The position numbers were made by a program, and so were the translations under genes. The notes under the pieces are model-generated. The model searched no databases. It was not told the origin of the DNA and was given only the letters and a program-made list of their open reading frames with translations. DNA of 9,948 nt. It comes from CAZJNX01 sp964547415 (GTDB taxonomy: Bacteria > Pseudomonadota > Alphaproteobacteria > Rhizobiales > Amorphaceae). Shown here piece after piece: positions 6,966-9,948 of the stretch. Positions within the stretch are counted from its first letter, which is position 1. Each line of letters opens with the position of its first letter. The stretch covers positions 1 to 9,948 of the forward strand of contig CAZJNX010000181.1 of the NCBI GenBank assembly GCA_964547415.1, given 5' to 3'.

Positions 6966-6971
6966 AGGAGG
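6966..6971 (+). promoter_or_regulatory. Ribosome binding site deciding the start of the ThDP enzyme
   Basis: AGGAGG, part of a longer AGGAGGAGG run (6963-6971), lies seven bases before ATG at 6979. The frame stays open upstream to an ATG at 6742, but that would add 79 non-conserved residues before the true start of the pyrimidine-binding domain. Confidence 0.8.
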
Positions 6972-6978
6972 CGGGGCG

Positions 6979-8592
6979 ATGCGCGGGGCCGACCTCATCG
7001 CGGCGAAGCTGGCGGCGGCGGGATGCCGCCACGCCTTCGGCATCCCGGGCGGGGAGGTGCTCGCCATCGTCGACGGGCTCGGCGCGGCGGGCATCGCCTT
7101 CCACCTCGCCCGCCACGAGAACGCGGCCGGCTTCATGGCCGAGGGCGTCTGGCACGCCACCGGGGCGCCGGGCGTCCTCGTCGCCACCATCGGGCCGGGG
7201 GTGGCGAACGCGGTCGACGTGGTCGCCAACGCCGGGCAGGACCGTGTGCCGCTCATCGTGCTGACGGGCTGCCTCGACGGGGCGGACGCGGACACCTACA
7301 CCCACCAGGTCTTCGACCACCAGGCGGTGCTGCGCCCCCTCGTGAAGGCGACCTTCCGGGCGAGCGCGGGGAGCCTCGCCGCGGTGATGGACAAGGCCCT
7401 CGCCATCGCGCGCGGGGGCCAGCCCGGCCCCGTCCACCTCGACGTGCCGATCCCGGTCGCCGAGGGCGCGGTGGCTGCGCCCGCGCGCCTCGATCCGCCC
7501 GCGCCGCCGCTGCCCGTGGCGCCGGTCGACGGGCCCGGCCTCAGGGCCGCCCGCGCCGCCCTCGCCGCCGCCGAACGCCCCCTCGCGATCGCCGGCCTCG
7601 ACGCCCTCGAGGGCGGTGCGGCCCCCGCCGTGGCGGACTTCTGCCGCCGCTTCCGCGTGCCCCTTCTCACCACCTACAAGGCCAAGGGGATCCTGGCCGA
7701 GGACGACCCGCTCGCCCTCGGCGGGGCGGGCCTGTCGCCCGCGGCCGACCGGATCCTCCTGCCCCTCGTGGAGGCGGCGGACCTCGTCCTCCTCCTCGGC
7801 TACGACCCGATCGAGATGCGGATCGGCTGGCGCGACCCGTGGCCCCCCGGCAAGCCCGTCGTGGAGATCGCGCCGGTGACGCGCACCCACGGCATGCACC
7901 GGGTGACGACCACCATCGAGGCCGACCTCGCCCCCACCCTCGCCGCCCTCGCGGAGGGCGGCGGCCCGCGCGCCAGCTGGCCGGACGGCGCACCGCGGAC
8001 GGCCCGCGCCGCCCTCGCCGAACGCTTCGCGGCGGAGGCGGCGGGGTGGGGCCCGGCGGCCGCCGTCCACGCGCTCCGGCGGGTGCTCCCGCGGGAGGCT
8101 GTCGTCACGGTCGATTCGGGCGCCCACCGCATCCTTCTCAGCCAGGCGTGGCGCTGCCACGGGCCGCGAACCCTCCTCCAGTCGACCGCGCTGTGCACCA
8201 TGGGCTGCGCCGTTCCGCTCGCCGCGGGCTACCGCCTCGCGCGGGCGGACGCGCCGGTGGTCGCGGTCGTCGGGGACGCGGGGCTCGAGATGGTGCTCGG
8301 CGAGCTCGCGACGGTGCGGGACCTCGGCCTCCCCATCATCGTGGTGGTGATGGTGGACGAGAGCCTCGCCCTCATCGAGATGAAGCAGCGGGCGAGCCAG
8401 CTCCCGAACCGGGGCGTCGACTTCGGCGGCACGGACTTTCCGGCCCTTGCCCGCGCGCTCGGCGGCCACGGCGCCTGGATCGACGATGCCGAGACGCTGG
8501 AGCGGGAGACGGCGGACGCCCTCGCCCGCGAGACGGGCTTCACCCTGCTCGCCGTGCGGATCGGCCGCCGCGCCTACGACGGCAAGTTCTGA
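6979..8592 (+). CDS. Thiamine-diphosphate-dependent enzyme, acetolactate-synthase-like
   Basis: The 537-residue protein has the three-domain plan of the acetolactate synthase / 2-oxoacid decarboxylase superfamily. The pyrimidine-binding domain (1-165) carries the cofactor-activating Glu47 in LARHENAAGFMAEG and the stretch ATIGPGVAN (69-77). The central domain is at about 185-325. The diphosphate-binding domain (355-530) carries TVDSGAH (377-383) and the metal motif from GDAG (432-435) to VDES (459-462). In most relatives that motif begins GDG and ends NN; here Gly is replaced by Ala and the metal-ligand Asn by Asp460, with Glu461-Ser462 next. The length is a little below acetolactate synthase (about 560-590) and no regulatory small subunit lies nearby, so branched-chain amino acid synthesis is unlikely. 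It probably acts on another 2-oxo acid, as decarboxylase or ligase. The substrate cannot be read. It converges on the YeeE gene, 30 bases away. Confidence 0.88.
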   Translation: MRGADLIAAKLAAAGCRHAFGIPGGEVLAIVDGLGAAGIAFHLARHENAAGFMAEGVWHATGAPGVLVATIGPGVANAVDVVANAGQDRVPLIVLTGCLDGADADTYTHQVFDHQAVLRPLVKATFRASAGSLAAVMDKALAIARGGQPGPVHLDVPIPVAEGAVAAPARLDPPAPPLPVAPVDGPGLRAARAALAAAERPLAIAGLDALEGGAAPAVADFCRRFRVPLLTTYKAKGILAEDDPLALGGAGLSPAADRILLPLVEAADLVLLLGYDPIEMRIGWRDPWPPGKPVVEIAPVTRTHGMHRVTTTIEADLAPTLAALAEGGGPRASWPDGAPRTARAALAERFAAEAAGWGPAAAVHALRRVLPREAVVTVDSGAHRILLSQAWRCHGPRTLLQSTALCTMGCAVPLAAGYRLARADAPVVAVVGDAGLEMVLGELATVRDLGLPIIVVVMVDESLALIEMKQRASQLPNRGVDFGGTDFPALARALGGHGAWIDDAETLERETADALARETGFTLLAVRIGRRAYDGKF

Positions 8593-8622
8593 CGGTTCCG
8601 ACGTTCCCCGCGGGGTCCGGCG
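8593..8622. other. 30-base convergent gap with a GC palindrome
   Basis: The gap between the stops of the ThDP enzyme and the transporter contains the perfect palindrome CCCCGCGGGG (8606-8615), flanked by GACG (8600-8603) and CGTC (8621-8624). It could weakly pause transcription from either side. There is no T-tract, so I do not call a terminator. Confidence 0.3.
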
Positions 8623-9813
8623 TCAGGCCGCCCGCGGCGGGTCCATCCCGATGCGCTCGCGCAAAAGGACGCCCGCGAGCGTTCCGGCGAAGCCGAAGAC
8701 GAGCCAGCCCCAGCCGTGGAGGCTCCCCGAGACGATGCCGCCCATCAGGCCGCCGATGTTGCAGCCGAAGGCGAGGCGCGCCCCGTAGCCCATCAGGAGC
8801 CCGCCCGCGATGGCCGTCGCCACCTCCCGTCCGGTGAGGCCGAGGGTCGGCGCGAAGCGGCCCTGGTAGGCGGCCGCCATCAGCGCCCCCACGACGATGC
8901 CGAGGTTCATGACCGAGGTGGGGTCGGCGAGGATCGTGCGCTCGACCGCGCCCATGGAGCCCGACCACCAGGGGATGGCGGCGACGTCGACGCCCGCGCC
9001 GTCGGCGATCTTCGCGCCCCACAGGGCGAACGCGGAAGTGATCCCCCAGGGCCGCCCGAGGGCGATCAGCGTGAGGACGCCCACGAGCGCGAGGACCGCG
9101 GCGCCGAGGGCGGGCGACCAGGGCCCGCGCACGAGGGAGCGGGTGCGGCGGACGGGCAGGAGCCGCCCGTGCCGCGCCCGCTCCGCGCGGGTGGCGGCCG
9201 CGGCGACGGCGGCGAGGAGGGCGAGGGTGAGGGCGAGGCCGCCCCACGTCCCGAGGCCCAGGCCGGGGAGGGAGGCGGCCGGCAGGTACGGCAGGGCGAA
9301 CCAGAAGGGCAGGTGGAAGGTGGCGAGGAAGGAGCCCGCCACGAAGGCGGCGAGGGTGACGGTCATCCGCGTCGACCCGCCGCCCACGGTGAACAGGGTT
9401 CCCGAGCCGCAGCCGCCGCCGAGCTGCATGCCGAGGCCGAACAGGAAGGCGCCGACGGCGGTCGCGATGCCGAGGGGAAAGACGAAGCCGTGGACCGGGA
9501 GGCCGAAGTCCCGCCCGAAGGCGATGAGGGGGAAGGCGAAAAGGGCGGTGAGGCCGATCGCGAGGCACTGGGCGCGGATGCCGTCGGCCTGCCGCTCGCG
9601 CACGAAGCGCCGCCAGCCGCCCGTGAAGCCGAAGGCGGCGTGGTAGAGGGCGAAGCCCGCGAGCGCTCCGATGACCGCCGCGCGCGAGGGCGCCTCGCCG
9701 CCCGCCTCGAACGCGGCGACCGACAGCGCCATCAGGAGCGCCGCCCCCACGAAGGCGACGAGGCGCTGCGGTTCGCCCCCGTTCGCCGTGCCGGCCGTGT
9801 CCTCGCCCCCCAT
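8623..9813 (-). CDS. YeeE/YedE (TsuA-type) sulfur-compound transporter
   Basis: The YeeE/YedE (DUF395) family are inner-membrane proteins. Characterised members import thiosulfate by passing it along conserved cysteines through the membrane. The 396-residue product has about ten hydrophobic segments (for example about 18-35, 44-62, 83-100, 108-130, 150-168, 187-206, 234-252, 302-318, 330-346 and 366-384). It has the two pseudo-symmetric cysteine motifs: Cys135 in QLGGGCGSGTLF and Cys351 in AFGCNIGGLMGG. A third cysteine, Cys83, lies in a membrane segment. It is the full-length single-chain form, not the half-size two-gene form. The ATG at 9813 has an AAGGAGAGG stretch 9-12 bases upstream, a slightly long spacing. 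No TusA-like partner or sulfur-metabolism gene is visible. Thiosulfate is the best guess from the family; selenium or other sulfur compounds are possible. Confidence 0.9.
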   Translation of the reverse strand: MGGEDTAGTANGGEPQRLVAFVGAALLMALSVAAFEAGGEAPSRAAVIGALAGFALYHAAFGFTGGWRRFVRERQADGIRAQCLAIGLTALFAFPLIAFGRDFGLPVHGFVFPLGIATAVGAFLFGLGMQLGGGCGSGTLFTVGGGSTRMTVTLAAFVAGSFLATFHLPFWFALPYLPAASLPGLGLGTWGGLALTLALLAAVAAAATRAERARHGRLLPVRRTRSLVRGPWSPALGAAVLALVGVLTLIALGRPWGITSAFALWGAKIADGAGVDVAAIPWWSGSMGAVERTILADPTSVMNLGIVVGALMAAAYQGRFAPTLGLTGREVATAIAGGLLMGYGARLAFGCNIGGLMGGIVSGSLHGWGWLVFGFAGTLAGVLLRERIGMDPPRAA

Positions 9814-9948
9814 GATCCCGCGCCTCTCCTTCCCCTTCGCCCCGGGGCTCGCCCGGCTCCGGCATCGCTGGACGCCGTCGGCACGGCGGCACCGCGCCCC
9901 CCCCCTGTCTGTTGGCGTGATGGTAGCTTGGGAGGTGCGGAAGGGAGC
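9814..9948. other. Upstream region of the transporter gene, with a C9 run
   Basis: This 135-base stretch precedes the transporter on the minus strand and should carry its promoter. It contains a run of nine C (9897-9905; G on the transporter's strand), 84 bases before the start codon. The end (about 9906-9948) is less GC-rich. I could not place a convincing -35/-10 pair, and no second gene is supportable before the edge. Confidence 0.4.

Larger units (their letters stand above)
6060..6978. other. 919-base stretch without a supportable gene
   Basis: Several frames are open across this region on both strands, but their translations are Arg/Pro/Gly/Ala-rich with no domain, no good ribosome binding site and no alternation typical of folded proteins. 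This is what very high GC DNA gives in non-coding frames. I found no tRNA, inverted terminal repeat or transposase remnant. The 3' part (about 6715-6978) would be the leader of the ThDP enzyme and holds several competing hairpins. A badly decayed gene cannot be excluded by eye. Confidence 0.55.

Noticed and set aside
6742..6978. 79-residue N-terminal extension of the ThDP enzyme
   Set aside because: The family fold begins at MRGADLIAAKLAAAG, and AGGAGG lies seven bases before that ATG.
6700..6978. TPP (THI-box) riboswitch before the ThDP enzyme
   Set aside because: I found neither CTGAGA nor the CTGAT...GCCAGCGNAGGGA part of the element on the plus strand. The enzyme uses thiamine diphosphate but does not make it.
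8540..9892. 450-codon minus-strand frame overlapping the transporter
   Set aside because: It is a shifted frame of the transporter gene giving Arg/His/Pro-rich sequence; the membrane protein in the other frame is clearly the real one.

Overview
The window is a very GC-rich stretch of bacterial chromosome (coding third positions are almost all G or C). It most likely comes from an alphaproteobacterium, perhaps of the Rhizobiales/Rhodospirillales type. The best taxonomic marker is a PopZ/DUF2497 polar-organising protein, a family restricted to Alphaproteobacteria. I see no insertion sequence, integrase, tRNA, rRNA or CRISPR array, so it reads as ordinary chromosome with a loosely packed accessory-metabolism patch.

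Layout. Positions 23-1501 (minus) hold cobyric acid synthase CobQ, a late step of cobalamin synthesis. Positions 1686-1943 (plus) hold a small glycine-zipper lipoprotein. After 357 bases without a gene, 2301-2948 (minus) holds the PopZ-like protein. Positions 3219-3893 (plus) encode a flavin-reductase-like FMN-binding protein. Its 3' end overlaps by 47 bases the 3' end of a hydantoin/Asp-Glu racemase (3847-4560, minus). Only 35 bases separate that racemase from a divergent dihydropyrimidinase/D-hydantoinase (4596-6059, plus). A 919-base stretch without a supportable gene follows. It leads into a thiamine-diphosphate-dependent, acetolactate-synthase-like enzyme (6979-8592, plus). This converges on a full-length YeeE/YedE (TsuA-type) sulfur-compound transporter (8623-9813, minus). 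The last 135 bases are non-coding and include a run of nine C.

How the genes may work together. The racemase and hydantoinase form a recognisable pair: racemisation of a 5-substituted hydantoin followed by ring opening to an N-carbamoyl amino acid. The carbamoylase that normally completes the route is not here. The flavin-reductase-like gene is the next neighbour and may belong to the same catabolic patch, but it is on the opposite strand to the racemase. The ThDP enzyme and the YeeE transporter are convergent, so they need not share a function. Strand direction changes at almost every gene, so the window has no clear multi-gene operon; the longest same-strand run is hydantoinase then ThDP enzyme, interrupted by the 919-base gap.

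No clearly new system stands out. The points most worth a second look are the altered metal-binding motif of the ThDP enzyme, the long leader with competing hairpins in front of it, the overlapping and divergent racemase arrangement, and a compact PopZ away from its usual neighbour.
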